Numbered from the stretch's first letter, positions 1 to 8,844 are shown. The stretch is 31,952 bases of DNA from Paulinella micropora (GCA_009731375.1 BJOX01000205.1:441756-473707); one strand, 5' to 3'. Program-made: numbers and translations. Notes: generated from the letters alone by a model not told the origin.

Positions 1-486
1 AGTTTATTCATTGAAGGAACGAATACTATTAATACCAGCATAACAAACGAAGTGGAAGGAAGTAAAGCAGCAAACACCACTGAAAGTCCTATTATTAGTA
101 TAAGAAACAAAGCAACATTTGATGCTGGCGGTGCTAATTTAGCAAATTATTCAAATGTTTATCCCACTTTGATAAGTATTACAAATGAAGATACTAAGTC
201 GAATGTCGTCAGAATGGTATTAAATGGAACGCTAACTGGAGCGGGTTTTGCGGATGTTGATTCTAAGTACTCAATTGTAGATACTGACACAAAGGCGAGT
301 GCTATCGCAAACGGAACAACAATTTTTAAACTATATGTTAATTCTCAATCAACTCAACAAATCAATCTTAGAAGTTATGATATATACCTATCGCCGAGTG
401 ATATTTTGACATTCACACAGAAGGCTGTCTCTGCTGGTGGAGGAGGAAATGTCAATATTATCGCTAACTTCATAGAAGACCAATAG
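1..486 (+). CDS. C-terminal part of a putative virion (capsid-associated) protein, 5' end outside window
   Basis: The frame is open from the first base to a TAG at 484-486, so the gene is cut by the window edge; the GTG at 52 is not needed as a start. About 161 residues are visible. They are rich in Thr, Ser, Asn, Ile and Val, with alternating hydrophobic residues typical of beta sheet, a GAGGGN-like glycine patch (AGGGGN) near the end, and the acidic tail ANFIEDQ. No enzyme motif is seen. In polinton-like viruses, long beta-rich proteins of this type are usually structural, which is the basis of the call; the family is not recognised. It is the only plus-strand gene in the viral segment and converges on the gene at 629-1069, each followed by its own hairpin. 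Confidence 0.5.
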   Translation, partial: SLFIEGTNTINTSITNEVEGSKAANTTESPIISIRNKATFDAGGANLANYSNVYPTLISITNEDTKSNVVRMVLNGTLTGAGFADVDSKYSIVDTDTKASAIANGTTIFKLYVNSQSTQQINLRSYDIYLSPSDILTFTQKAVSAGGGGNVNIIANFIEDQ

Positions 487-538
487 ATATTTGCAAATTC
501 ACACTCCCGCTACCGCTCCCGTGTGTTTTGCAAATATC
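486..538 (+). terminator. Long hairpin directly at the stop codon of the first gene
   Basis: A perfect 12-bp stem (GATATTTGCAAA at 486-497 with TTTGCAAATATC at 527-538) encloses a second CACAC/GTGTG stem and a loop. It starts on the last base of the TAG stop. In mimiviruses and the virophage Sputnik, transcripts are cleaved and polyadenylated at such hairpins. A similar role here is inference. Confidence 0.55.
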
Positions 539-559
539 GTGAAAAAATAAAAAAATATT

Positions 560-577
560 ACATCGTAAAAACGATGT
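560..577. terminator. Small perfect hairpin between convergent genes
   Basis: ACATCGT (560-566), a 4-A loop and ACGATGT (571-577) form a perfect 7-bp stem. It lies between the two larger gene-end hairpins and could serve either strand. Confidence 0.4.
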
Positions 578-622
578 TTTAGAAATAGACGAAAGTCGCA
601 GACGAAAGTCTAATTTCTAAAA
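577..622 (-). terminator. Hairpin downstream of the minus-strand gene ending at 629
   Basis: TTTTAGAAAT (577-586) pairs with ATTTCTAAAA (613-622). AGAC (587-590) pairs with GTCT (608-611) after a one-base bulge. It lies 7 bases past the TGA (629-631) of the minus-strand gene, mirroring the hairpin at 486-538 for the convergent gene. Confidence 0.5.
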
Positions 623-628
623 GATCAA

Positions 629-1069
629 TCATAGGTATTTTTTTACCGCGTCTTTGTTATTAAAATAAGGTTGTTGAATTAAATATTCAAGGTATGGTTT
701 ATCAATCTTAGCGACATCTTCAATTTTCATTTTTTTATACTTACCATATTGAAGAAAAATGTCTGCTTCGTGTTTTTCTATCTCTTCTTCTACGTTAGCC
801 TTTATTTCAGTAATCCCCGTTTCTTTCAAATCGGTTGCCGTAAAAGGAGTTCTTTCTTCCTCCATCATTTTCGTCAATGTCTCCTCTAACGGAATAACTA
901 CTTTAACATTATCGTCTATGTTGGAAATCCCAACATTGGGCTTGTATTGCTCATAGAAAGAAACAATGTCGGGCTTAGTCCATTTAATAGTGGGTTTCTT
1001 AACTTCGCTGTCAATGTTCCATTTTTCAATTTCATTCAAGTAGTCCTGCTTGGTGCTCAGGTCTGTCAT
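629..1069 (-). CDS. Viral protein with C-terminal ExoX-C-like domain, copy 1
   Basis: A 146-residue protein. The N-terminal two-thirds is acidic and probably helical. The last ~45 residues carry the pattern QYGKYKKMKIEDVAKIDKPY, then LEYLIQQPYF. This matches the small domain often attached to exodeoxyribonuclease X-type exonucleases and also found alone in large DNA viruses. No exonuclease catalytic motifs are present, so any nuclease role is unproven; a nucleic-acid or partner-binding accessory is more likely. The neighbouring 95-residue gene has the same domain, so the pair arose by tandem duplication. The start is chosen at ATG 1067-1069 because the upstream TATA-rich segment ending ACCAATGAC is shared with that neighbour. 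The domain name is from recognition, without a search. Confidence 0.75.
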   Translation of the reverse strand: MTDLSTKQDYLNEIEKWNIDSEVKKPTIKWTKPDIVSFYEQYKPNVGISNIDDNVKVVIPLEETLTKMMEEERTPFTATDLKETGITEIKANVEEEIEKHEADIFLQYGKYKKMKIEDVAKIDKPYLEYLIQQPYFNNKDAVKKYL

Positions 1070-1097
1070 TGGTATATGTATAGTAAAATTTTATTTT
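1070..1097 (-). promoter_or_regulatory. Promoter-like leader of ExoX-C-like copy 1
   Basis: On the minus strand the bases just before the start read TTTTACTATACATATACC, then ATGAC. The same arrangement precedes copy 2. A TATA-like core ending immediately at the start codon suggests a compact viral promoter with a very short leader. Confidence 0.4.
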
Positions 1098-1099
1098 TA

Positions 1100-1387
1100 T
1101 TAAATGTATTTTTTTACTTCACTTTTAATGTCAGTAAATTTTTCAAACCACGGCTGTTTCATAACCCATTCAAGGTATGGCTTATCAATAACCGCTATAT
1201 CTTGAATTTTCTTACTTTTATACTTACCAAATGGAAAAACATCGGTTGGCTTGCCTGCCCGTGCCTTTTCAATCATTTGGATTTCGTCAGTAATTATCTT
1301 TTTAACATCGGTAAGAGAAAATGTTTCTTTTTTATTTTCAATAGAGAGTTTCTCAAACTTCTCGCATAGTCTGGTTAGGGCGGTCAT
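1100..1387 (-). CDS. Viral protein with C-terminal ExoX-C-like domain, copy 2
   Basis: A 95-residue protein. The helical N-terminus has no counterpart in copy 1. The C-terminal domain reads FGKYKSKKIQDIAVIDKPYL then EWVMKQPWF, nearly the same as copy 1. The conserved Gly-Lys-Tyr-Lys start and the Asp-Lys-Pro-Tyr-Leu core are the visible signature. It lies 30 bases upstream of copy 1 on the same strand and shares its promoter-like leader, so the two are probably expressed alike. It has no catalytic nuclease motif. Function is unknown beyond likely association with DNA processing or replication. Confidence 0.75.
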   Translation of the reverse strand: MTALTRLCEKFEKLSIENKKETFSLTDVKKIITDEIQMIEKARAGKPTDVFPFGKYKSKKIQDIAVIDKPYLEWVMKQPWFEKFTDIKSEVKKYI

Positions 1388-1415
1388 TGGTATATATAGA
1401 GTGGTAAAAAATTTA
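1388..1415 (-). promoter_or_regulatory. Promoter-like leader of ExoX-C-like copy 2
   Basis: The minus strand reads TTTTTTACCACTCTATATAT, then ACCAATGAC, matching the leader of copy 1 (shared TTTTAC, CTATA-ATATACCAATGAC). Similarity across both leaders, while the N-terminal coding parts differ, points to selection or to a recent duplication that included the promoter. Confidence 0.4.
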
Positions 1416-1471
1416 TTGAAAAAAATTAATTAATTAATATTGTTATTTATCAACTACACTCTCACTCGCTT

Positions 1472-3653
1472 CTAATGTCTTTGATATCCGTAAGGAATAC
1501 TATCATTTTTGTTGATAAACTCCCGACCTTGCCATTTATTATCATTAATTTTCTTTTTTATGTTTGTAGTATGAACTATGCTGAAATGGTTAATGTTTTG
1601 CTGTTTGCTATTTCGTGATAAATGAATTTTCTTCATTTGAAAATCTCTAACATTTTCAATGCTTTCACCTAAATCCATCTTTTCATATACTTCTGGATTT
1701 AGCCCCTTTGAATTCAACCCCTTACCTCTAAGGTGGTAGTATCTCTTTTTTACTCCTTCGTTTTCGTAGCATTCAATTATATGAACACCTTTGTCTTTAT
1801 GTTTCAAGTCATTCTTAGTAAGGTAAGGTAGAAATGCTTCATTCGTTGTAAATTCTAACATATACAATTTAGGAGCAATCCATATTCCTCTTATTATCTT
1901 ACAGCAATCTCCTAAGTCATCTGTTATTCCTCCGAGAGATTTATCACCAAGCCTTTTGATTAGTTTGGCGAACCTAACATGCAACACTAGACTATCAGTA
2001 TCGGTGTAATAGAAATCAGCCTCTATGTCTTTATTTGGATTAGCCTCTTTTATGTAGTTATACATAATGCGCCTGCTATATGCTAGAATGAAAGCCCCGT
2101 AGTGAGAAGGTTTGGTTATGCTCTCTTCAATTATTACTTCATTTCTAGGAATTCCACCACATCGGATATATAATTTTTCGTCCAAAATTTCCAATACTCC
2201 TCATTTGATTTAATATATTCTGCTTCTGTTGGGATAGGTCGCTGTATCATCTTTCCGTATAACGAATTCATAAATAGTTTGGCTAGTAAATATTGCGGTG
2301 TGCCTTTTTCGCTATTTTCTTTCGCCTTAAACATTTCCAGTATGTATTCTTTGAAAACTGGTTCTGCCTCCTCTGTATAGTATCTTTTATGAATTGTTAT
2401 ATCGTAGCCCTCCTTAATCATATCTTCAATATCAACACTTGTGAGCCATTGGTCTTTCATATCCGCTAAATTCCACTTTAATGAGCCCATTTTATTTCTC
2501 TGCCCTATTCTTGAATGTAATATGTCTTTTGGTGAGATATAATCAACATTGTAAATACCGATAGGAAGATTATTATAATCAAATGGCGCGATAGCCTGTT
2601 TAATTTCTCCAACCATGAATAAATTAAGCATCGCTGTTGGGTATAAAGATACGACATCCGCATCAACTAAATAATCGGTGAATTCGTCAAATGTGATTTT
2701 TCCCGCTAAGTAGTCCTTGTATTGTTTTGAAACAAATCGTTTTTTGCTTGGATATGTTCTTGCTCCGATAACCGCTTTTCTAAAATCATTCTCTTGTTCA
2801 ATAGTTGGGAGTCTTACATCGTGCTTACCATCAATCATTTTCTTCCAGATATTGAAAGCGAGGCTTGAAGTTGAGATATATGAGGTTAAATTCACTGAGT
2901 GTTTTTCAAATATCTCTGTGTTTATTTTGTCATATAACTCTTTTAACCCCATAACATCGCACTTCAAATATTCAAGACACTTATTTCTTAATTCTTCGCT
3001 CATTGTTTCCCAAGTAGAAGCCTTGTCGTGGTCAAAATCTCCTTTAAGAGTTTTACATTTCATATTTTCTAAGTTTTCTTTTAACGTCCCCTGAGTATGC
3101 TTACACATATCCCACATTTTAATATTTTCAAATTGTAAAGAGATTATTGAGCCATTATTAATCATATGTGATTTTGGTCTGATACCTCTTCTTATTAATT
3201 CCTGTTTAATGAAGTAGTGGTCAAAGTTCGCGCCATTAAACCCATTCACATATAAAATTGGTGGTTCTTCATCTTTCTTCTTTTTCTTTCTTACTCCTGC
3301 TACTTTCTTGACTGGAATATGTGTTTGTTTGTTAGCCCATTCTACTGCTAACTTTCTTCCTCTCTCTAAGACTAAATCCAGAAATTTAGAAATACAATCA
3401 ATACCAGCGAAATAGAGAATTTGTTATTTCATATGTCTTTCCTTCTTTTATCAAAGTATTAAGGATTTTTACGGCTGTAGAGAATGGTATAGGACAATCA
3501 TTAGAAAGATTGAATTGTTCTCTAATATCATTACATCTTTTTCTGTTAATAAGTGGCATATTAAGAATGTCTTTACAGAGAAAGAATAAACAATTATTAT
3601 TTTTGCTGGCTGGAGATATCAATATATTTTCATCCGATATTGTTTTTTAACAT
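1472..3653 (-). pseudogene. polB: Protein-primed family B DNA polymerase of a polinton-like virus, broken by frameshifts
   Basis: DNA-replication polymerase of the protein-primed class. The open frame at 2134-3423 holds an Exo II motif (NGFNGANFD), Exo III (YLKCDVMG), palm motif A (DADVVSLYPTAM) and motif B (LAKLFMNSLYGKM). The frame at 1472-2194 carries motif C (YYTDTDSL) and a later KLY motif. The two frames meet near 2186-2192, where a one-base change in a short T run explains the shift. Further upstream a piece at 3398-3622 (NNNCLFFLCKDILN) fits the N-terminal region of such polymerases but is in another frame. A TAA at 3424-3426 closes the exonuclease frame, and a further shift is needed near 3625-3640. 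No Exo I (D-x-E) motif is visible between the N-terminal piece and Exo II, suggesting a deletion. Either a decaying endogenous copy or, for the single-base shifts, draft-assembly errors. Confidence 0.85.
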
Positions 3654-4156
3654 TTGTTTTTTCCTTCATAACAACCGCCTCCGTTTTTTTGAACTACTAC
3701 TACCTTAGCGTATTCAATAATCCGTTCATAACCTAGTCCAGACGCTTCAATATTGATTATGTTAAACTCATTCAACATTTCAATAAAATCCTCATAGTTT
3801 TTTATTTGAAACGAATTAAATGTTTTCTTTTTATAATATCTATTTAATTCTTCGTGGTCGGTTATGTAAGTTATAGTAATATGAACGTCCGCATTTCCTG
3901 TCATACCATTTCTTTTCGCATCTAATAGTATAGGAAGTAGAACCTCTCGCTCTAATGCGTCAGTATCATAAAAGTTTATATCTAATCCTTGCTTCTCGTA
4001 TGTAAGAGAGTTTAATCTATTGTCTCGCCTAGATTTTAACTCTACTACTTTAAATTCCCTTTTGTTTTCTCTTGTTGTAGTCTTCTTCAAATTCGCCCTT
4101 ACATTCGCTAGTTCTACATTCTCCTTCGTTGGTCTGGGCGGTAATGGTGGTGGCAT
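3647..4156 (-). CDS. N-terminal region of the same DNA polymerase, or a separate small gene before it
   Basis: 169 residues opening with a proline-rich MPPPLPPRP, then a basic segment, then alternating beta/helix ending EASGLGYERIIEYAKVVVV and GGGCYEGKNKC. In polinton-type polymerases, a stretch ending in a Ser-Gly-containing strand and a glycine-rich turn leads into an Asn-Asn-x-Cys-Phe/Leu segment. Here that next segment (NNNCLFFLC) follows directly but in another frame. The stop (TAA 3647-3649) overlaps an ATG (3651-3653) that could start a separate polymerase frame. I therefore favour one long polymerase gene split by a frameshift, with a two-gene arrangement as the alternative. The direct catalytic role is nil; the region precedes the exonuclease. 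Confidence 0.55.
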   Translation of the reverse strand: MPPPLPPRPTKENVELANVRANLKKTTTRENKREFKVVELKSRRDNRLNSLTYEKQGLDINFYDTDALEREVLLPILLDAKRNGMTGNADVHITITYITDHEELNRYYKKKTFNSFQIKNYEDFIEMLNEFNIINIEASGLGYERIIEYAKVVVVQKNGGGCYEGKNKC

Positions 4157-4255
4157 ATTTTACTTTTATATTAGGGAGGATATAAAAAAAATGAAAATAA
4201 ATTAAATTGTTTTACCTTTATATATATATAAATTGTCTTACCTTTAACATAAAAT

Positions 4256-4450
4256 TCATTTTTTTCGTTTTTTTAATACTCCTCTCGCCTTCATTTCTTC
4301 ATATTCCTTAAGTTTTCTGTTTCGTTTTTTTAATTGCTCCTTCCTCTTTTGATTAATTTCATCCTTATTTCTTTTGTAATATGCTAGCGCCTTTTCGGAG
4401 TTAGCCTTTCGTTTGTCCTCAGGTGTGAGATATTTCTTGTGTCTCCCCAT
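4256..4450 (-). CDS. Small lysine-rich viral protein (GRHKKYLTPEDKR type)
   Basis: 64 residues, strongly basic and highly helical. It starts MGRHKKYLTPEDKRKANSEK and ends in a Lys/Arg run. Short basic proteins beginning G-R-x-K-K-Y-L-T are common in giant viruses and their relatives; a DNA-binding or packaging role is an inference from charge only. The upstream sequence shares an AAAGAAATAAAT...TATTACTTAT block with the next gene upstream, supporting a real transcription unit. Confidence 0.6.
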   Translation of the reverse strand: MGRHKKYLTPEDKRKANSEKALAYYKRNKDEINQKRKEQLKKRNRKLKEYEEMKARGVLKKRKK

Positions 4451-4487
4451 ATTTATATTATAAGTAATATAATTTATTTCTTTGAAT
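4451..4487 (-). promoter_or_regulatory. Conserved upstream block of the basic-protein gene
   Basis: The minus strand carries AAAGAAATAAATTATATTAC, then TTATAATATAA, before the ATG. The gene starting at 4764 has the near-identical AAAGAAATAAATATTATTAC, then TTATGTAAT. Two unrelated coding sequences sharing this block at the same distance from their starts suggests a viral promoter. Confidence 0.45.
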
Positions 4488-4560
4488 GGTTTTACATTTT
4501 AATATTTAATACAATCATCACCCTTAATTTAAGTTGTGCAATTGCTTCTTCGCAAATTTG

Positions 4561-4764
4561 CTATTTATGAATATTCAACATTGTTGGAGCCTCTAATGCT
4601 TTGTTTTCCTGTTCATCCCAAAACTTAAAGGCTTTGCTATATCGTTGAAGCGTTTCTCTTCTAGTGTATTTCTTAATCCTTCTATCGTCTGCTAATGCTT
4701 CTGGAAAATGTAAGTTGTATAGTTCTTTCAATTCCTTGCCCGCTTGTATCATTATAGAAGACAT
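4561..4764 (-). CDS. Small viral protein of unknown function
   Basis: 67 residues from the preferred start MSSIMIQAGKEL. The frame is open 45 bases further upstream, but the conserved promoter-like block lies in that extension, so the internal ATG at 4762-4764 is chosen. The sequence has an amphipathic helix, a basic middle (RRIKKYTRRETLQRYSKAFK) and an acidic patch. No family recognised. Confidence 0.5.
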   Translation of the reverse strand: MSSIMIQAGKELKELYNLHFPEALADDRRIKKYTRRETLQRYSKAFKFWDEQENKALEAPTMLNIHK

Positions 4765-4800
4765 ATTACATAAGTAATAATATTTATTTCTTTTAAATGA
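4765..4800 (-). promoter_or_regulatory. Conserved upstream block of the 67-residue protein gene
   Basis: The minus strand reads AAAGAAATAAATATTATTAC, then TTATGTAAT, immediately before the ATG. It is the second copy of the block at 4451-4487. Confidence 0.45.
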
Positions 4801-4803
4801 ACA

Positions 4804-4826
4804 AGTCAATTTCTTTGAATTTGACT
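4804..4826 (-). terminator. Hairpin after the zinc-finger gene
   Basis: On the minus strand, AGTCAA and TTGACT flank an inner TTC/GAA pairing with an AAA loop and one A-A mismatch. It begins right after the TAA of the gene at 4827-5060, consistent with the hairpin-at-gene-end pattern seen at 486-622. Confidence 0.4.
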
Positions 4827-5060
4827 TTACATTTTATTTTTATAATATCTTTCCATGTAGTCATTTCTACGAATTATACGAATAACTTTATGTCCTCCTA
4901 TCATAATCTCTTCTTTCTCTGCGAAGTAGTTTCTATGAAAGTCTGATTTTTCGTGTTGATATTTTCCATATATCCCTATTACCTTACCACATACACATGT
5001 ATATTTCTGTTTTCTTCTTTCCTTTACATATTCCGCCCTCTTCTGTTTGCGAGCATCCAT
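4827..5060 (-). CDS. Small viral C2H2-type zinc-finger protein
   Basis: 77 residues. A basic N-terminus (MDARKQKRAEYVKERRKQK) leads into CVCGKVIGIYGKYQHEKSDF and H. This gives Cys-x-Cys, ten residues, His, five residues, His, a compact zinc-finger arrangement frequent in small proteins of giant viruses and polinton-like viruses. The tail is basic. It probably binds nucleic acid; the target is unknown. It is the last clear gene before the AT-rich element gives way to host sequence. Confidence 0.65.
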   Translation of the reverse strand: MDARKQKRAEYVKERRKQKYTCVCGKVIGIYGKYQHEKSDFHRNYFAEKEEIMIGGHKVIRIIRRNDYMERYYKNKM

Positions 5061-5300
5061 CGTAAGTTTATTTTGTCCAAAATTAACTTATTTATATTAA
5101 TAAGATAATCTTTCTTTTTATTTATATGGTTTCTCTAGGCGCTCGTGCGGATTATCTCCTACGTGTTGGAGATATAGGGCTCTTTGGGGTGTTTTATGCT
5201 CTTGTATTGATTGTGTGGGAGATAGCGCTGGAAGGCGAATTCTTTTTTTTAAGCGTCATTTTGAGCACGAAAAATGACATTAAAAAAAGTATATTATACT
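5061..5300. other. Terminal non-coding segment and candidate right end of the virus-like element
   Basis: No convincing gene. It contains a TATCTCC/GGAGATA hairpin (5153-5174), a perfect 8-bp GTCATTTT/AAAATGAC hairpin (5255-5278) and a palindrome AGTATATTATACT (5288-5300). Polinton termini begin AG and end CT with 6-bp target duplications. The ...TATACT at 5300 followed by ACTATT fits, but the partner end is outside the window. Base composition rises in GC beyond this point. Confidence 0.4.
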
Positions 5301-5940
5301 ACTATTGAGATAAGCATGCATTGCGTGGATTTTGGCTGCTGTTGTTGATGAATAAGCTGTGAACTTCACGGGCAGTGGCTTTTCTTTCTGATTTTTTACC
5401 TTCAGAGCCTAGCTGTTTTTTGGATTGGCGACAAATATCCCGCAAAAAAACCGCCCAAAGGGAATGTGGTGAATGGTTTGCGCAATGTAGCAAAGGTGCC
5501 TCCGACACCAGAAAAAAGGCATAGCACCTGGGATTGTGTCAGTGATTTTACGGTGGATGGGGATGAAAGTTTTTTTCCGTGATCGCCCGTTTCCTGCCCC
5601 TAAAGGTGCGCGCTATGCATACATGTGAACTACGCATGTATGTTTTGTTACACCATGCACCCATTCCACATGGATATTTGCTTCTTTGATATACGTACTT
5701 ACTTATATCAGTAACCTAACTGTAAAACGAGGGCAACAGGGCATACACTGTACTAGAATTGATTTATTGCGGACCGCACATTGCCCGTCAAAAACCATTT
5801 TTTTGTAGGATACCGACCTTTTGTTTGATGGTATATCTCTCAGTCAAGACAAAATAAAATTCACTTCTGATCATTTCAGATGATAGAGAAAGTGTTGAGG
5901 ATGCGATTCGTCATAATCTTGGTTTCAGGAAAGAACTCAA
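5301..5940. other. Host sequence without a recognised gene
   Basis: Several short open frames exist: minus 5302-5508, plus 5488-5628 ending ARYAYM, and a plus stretch after a good acceptor-like CATTTCAG at 5873-5880. None has a recognisable domain. Exons of an undetected host gene could be here. Confidence 0.3.
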
Positions 5941-6328
5941 TCATACATCCATCCATACATATGTACATATATGTGCATAAATATACATACATACATACAT
6001 ACACACATACATACATACATACATATATACATACATACATATGTCATACATACATACATACATGTGTACATACATACATACATACATACATATACATACA
6101 TACATACATATGTTACATACATATACATACATGCATACATACATACATACATACATATGTACATAATGTACATACATACATACATACATACATACATACA
6201 TACATACGTACATACGTACATACATACGAGTACTCATACGTATGTATGTACATACATACATACATATATGCATACATGCATACATACATACATACCTACA
6301 CACATACATACATACAAACATACATACA

Positions 6329-6359
<31 letters not shown>

Positions 6360-6680
6360 GTCATACATACATGCATGCATACATACATACATACATACCA
6401 TACATACATACATACATACATACATACATACATACATACATACGTACATACATTCATACATACATACATACATACATACGTACGTACATACATACATACA
6501 TACATGCATGCATGCATGCATGCATACATGCATACATACATACATACATACATACATACATGCATGCATGCATACATACATACAAACATACATACTACAT
6601 ACATACATACATACATACATACATACATACATACATACGTACGTACATACGTACGTACATACATACATACATATTCTGCC
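5941..6680. repeat. CATA tetranucleotide array
   Basis: About 740 bp of (CATA)n on the plus strand with interspersed CATG, CGTA and CATT variants. Open frames through it translate to HTYI or MYVC periodic peptides and are not genes. Confidence 0.95.
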
Positions 6681-6865
6681 AATCTACATACATATTCTGC
6701 TCACCCAATTTGTATGTGATTACATATTCTGCCAATCTACATACCTGCAGACTAACATACCGTATCGACAAAACGACGAAAGACATGGTATGATGTTCAC
6801 GCACATGTCGCACATAGCTCACCCTATGTGACTACATATTCGGCCAGTCTACATACCTGCATAAC
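6668..6865 (+). repeat. Short direct repeats at the array edge
   Basis: Variants of ACATATTCTGCCAATCTACA occur near 6670, 6722 and 6834 (the last as ATTCGGCCAGTC), two of them followed by TACCTGCA. They are separated by unique sequence, so this is a local decayed repeat rather than a microsatellite. Confidence 0.6.
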
Positions 6866-7045
6866 TACGTATACCATATGTTTGTTCTTTGTATGTTCAA
6901 TTGTATGTTTCATGTATATGACGCATAGACGACCTTCAAAACCAGGTACAACAGACTAATCAATCAACCACACTTTCATGCTTCCCACATCCCTTCCACC
7001 ATGTTTCGAATTACAGGTACAAATACACGTATCACACACACTCCA
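6866..7045. other. Unique spacer between CATA arrays
   Basis: No gene or repeat of note is visible. It includes a TGTTTGTTCTTTGTATGTTC stretch and a short C-rich segment. Confidence 0.4.
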
Positions 7046-7722
7046 TTACCACACATACATACATACATACATGCACACATACATACCTGCATGCATGCAT
7101 ACGTAAATACGTACATGCATACATGCATACATGCATACATACATACATACATACATACCATACATACCATACATAATACCATACACACATACATACATAC
7201 CATACACCATACACACATACATACATACATACATGCATACATACATACATACATACATACATACATACAAACGTACATACTTTCATCCGTACACACATAC
7301 ATACATACATACATACATGCATACATGCATACATATATACATTCATACATACCAGTCCTACACCATGCATACATACATACATACATGCATACATACATAC
7401 ATACATACATACATACATACATAACATACATACATAACATACATACATAACATACATACATAACATACATACATAGCATACATAGCATACATACATAACA
7501 TACATAACATACATGCATAACATACATGCATACATACATGCATACATACATACATACATACATACATACATGCATGCATGCATAGATACATAGATGCATG
7601 CATACACACATACATTCATACATGCATGCATACATAAATACATTCATGCATATATACATACATGTATGCATACATACATACATACATACATACATACATA
7701 CATAAGATCTTACATACATACA
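7046..7722. repeat. CATA array with pentanucleotide ACATA-type variants
   Basis: (CATA)n with blocks of CATAACATA and CCATACATA around 7155-7210 and 7430-7520. This indicates slippage of 4- and 5-base registers. Confidence 0.95.
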
Positions 7723-7734
7723 TACTGCCAACCT

Positions 7735-7768
7735 CTCCTGTCTTTCTCTCTTTCTATCGCTGTTTCTG

Positions 7769-7803
<35 letters not shown>

Positions 7804-7856
7804 CTCTTCTTTCTCTCTCTCTCTCTCCTCTCTCTTCTCTCTCTCTCTCTCACTCA

Positions 7857-7908
<52 letters not shown>

Positions 7909-7916
7909 ATCTCTCT
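7735..7916. repeat. CT dinucleotide-rich array
   Basis: About 180 bp of (CT)n with CTGT and CTTT interruptions, abutting the repeat copy at 7945-8110. Confidence 0.9.
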
Positions 7917-7944
7917 GAACCTCACACCCTTTCCCGTATCTCTA

Positions 7945-8110
7945 CAACAATCTCGGAAATTCACGTACCTAATTCACGCTCGTTCCAAAAAATAGGTCTT
8001 TCATATCATACATTATATGCACATCTTGAGAAAGTATCAGAAGGGTGTGTTATTTTTCGTAGAAGGGGGAGGACTATGTGAGTCTCCATCTTAAAATATA
8101 CATACATACA
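7945..8110 (+). repeat. Dispersed repeat with CATA tail, copy 1
   Basis: It starts ATCTCGGAAATTCACGTACC, continues through TAATTCACGC and ends CATCTTAAAATATACATACA running into a CATA array. A diverged copy lies at 8845-8992 in the same orientation. A conserved body followed by a simple-repeat tail resembles a short retroposon, but no RNA polymerase III boxes were recognised. Confidence 0.6.
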
Positions 8111-8204
8111 TACATACATACATACGTATATACATACATACTTCCATACATATGTACATATGTACATACATACATAAATACATACATACACATACATACA
8201 TTTT
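8093..8204. repeat. CATA array after repeat copy 1
   Basis: About 110 bp of imperfect (CATA)n directly following the CATCTTAAAA end of the dispersed repeat. Confidence 0.9.
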
Positions 8205-8844
8205 TATGACCTCTATAGTTTTCTACATATCACAAACACTCTCCCTTTCACTAACTGCCCATCTTTTTCCAATCATAGTGCCACCTTTCACCTCTTTTCC
8301 ATTTCCCCCTTTTTTCCGACACCAACCAAAGGTAAAAACATCTTCCCAGAACTAAATTCTCGCTAACACACGTGTTTCTGCCCTGCTCCCCCTTCTTGCC
8401 TACCTCCATAACCAAACCTATGCTCGTCCTTAGCATTTTCAGCCTTTTTTGCTGCCTTCCTGCCCATACAAGGTTCTATACTTCTCCACATCTTCCCCCC
8501 CTTTTTCCTCCTATCACACCTACTACCCTTTCCCCCCCACTTTTCTATCTCCTACGCATGTCTTTTCTCAAATTGTTGAATTCCACAACTCTTACATCCA
8601 TTCCACTACCCATGCCCCTTATGTCCCTCTTGATTTTGCACTCATGGGGTGGCTGTATTGTCTGGTGTGTGCTTTATGGTTCCACTTTCAATTCCCGGTG
8701 TTCTTCTATCGTACGCATCCACTTGACAATATGGTCATTTCCATATGAAAAGGTAGTCTCTCTCCTGCCCACTCTTCCCATTTCTCCCTCTTTTCCCCCC
8801 TCCCTTATATACACACACTCGCCTGCATCTCTTCACTAAAAATC
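8205..8844. other. Pyrimidine-rich unique sequence, no recognised gene
   Basis: C/T-rich on the plus strand (many CCTTTTCC and CCCCCC runs). The plus-strand open frames at 8372-8839 and 8449-8748 are a by-product of the low purine content; they show no domain and no codon signature. Confidence 0.5.

Noticed and set aside
5488-5628. Short plus-strand frame ending RDRPFPAPKGARYAYM
   Set aside because: Only about 45 codons, no domain recognised, and the opposite strand is also open.
5880-5935. Possible exon reading ESVEDAIRHNLGF, reminiscent of the forkhead RHNL motif
   Set aside because: Only a dozen residues after an acceptor-like CAG and running into a CATA array; the surrounding forkhead residues are missing.
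7050-7722. CRISPR-like regular repeats
   Set aside because: No unique spacers of constant length; the periodicity is a tetranucleotide microsatellite.
8372-8839. 155-codon plus-strand frame
   Set aside because: Pyrimidine-rich sequence with Pro/Leu/Ser bias, no domain, overlapping a second equally open frame.
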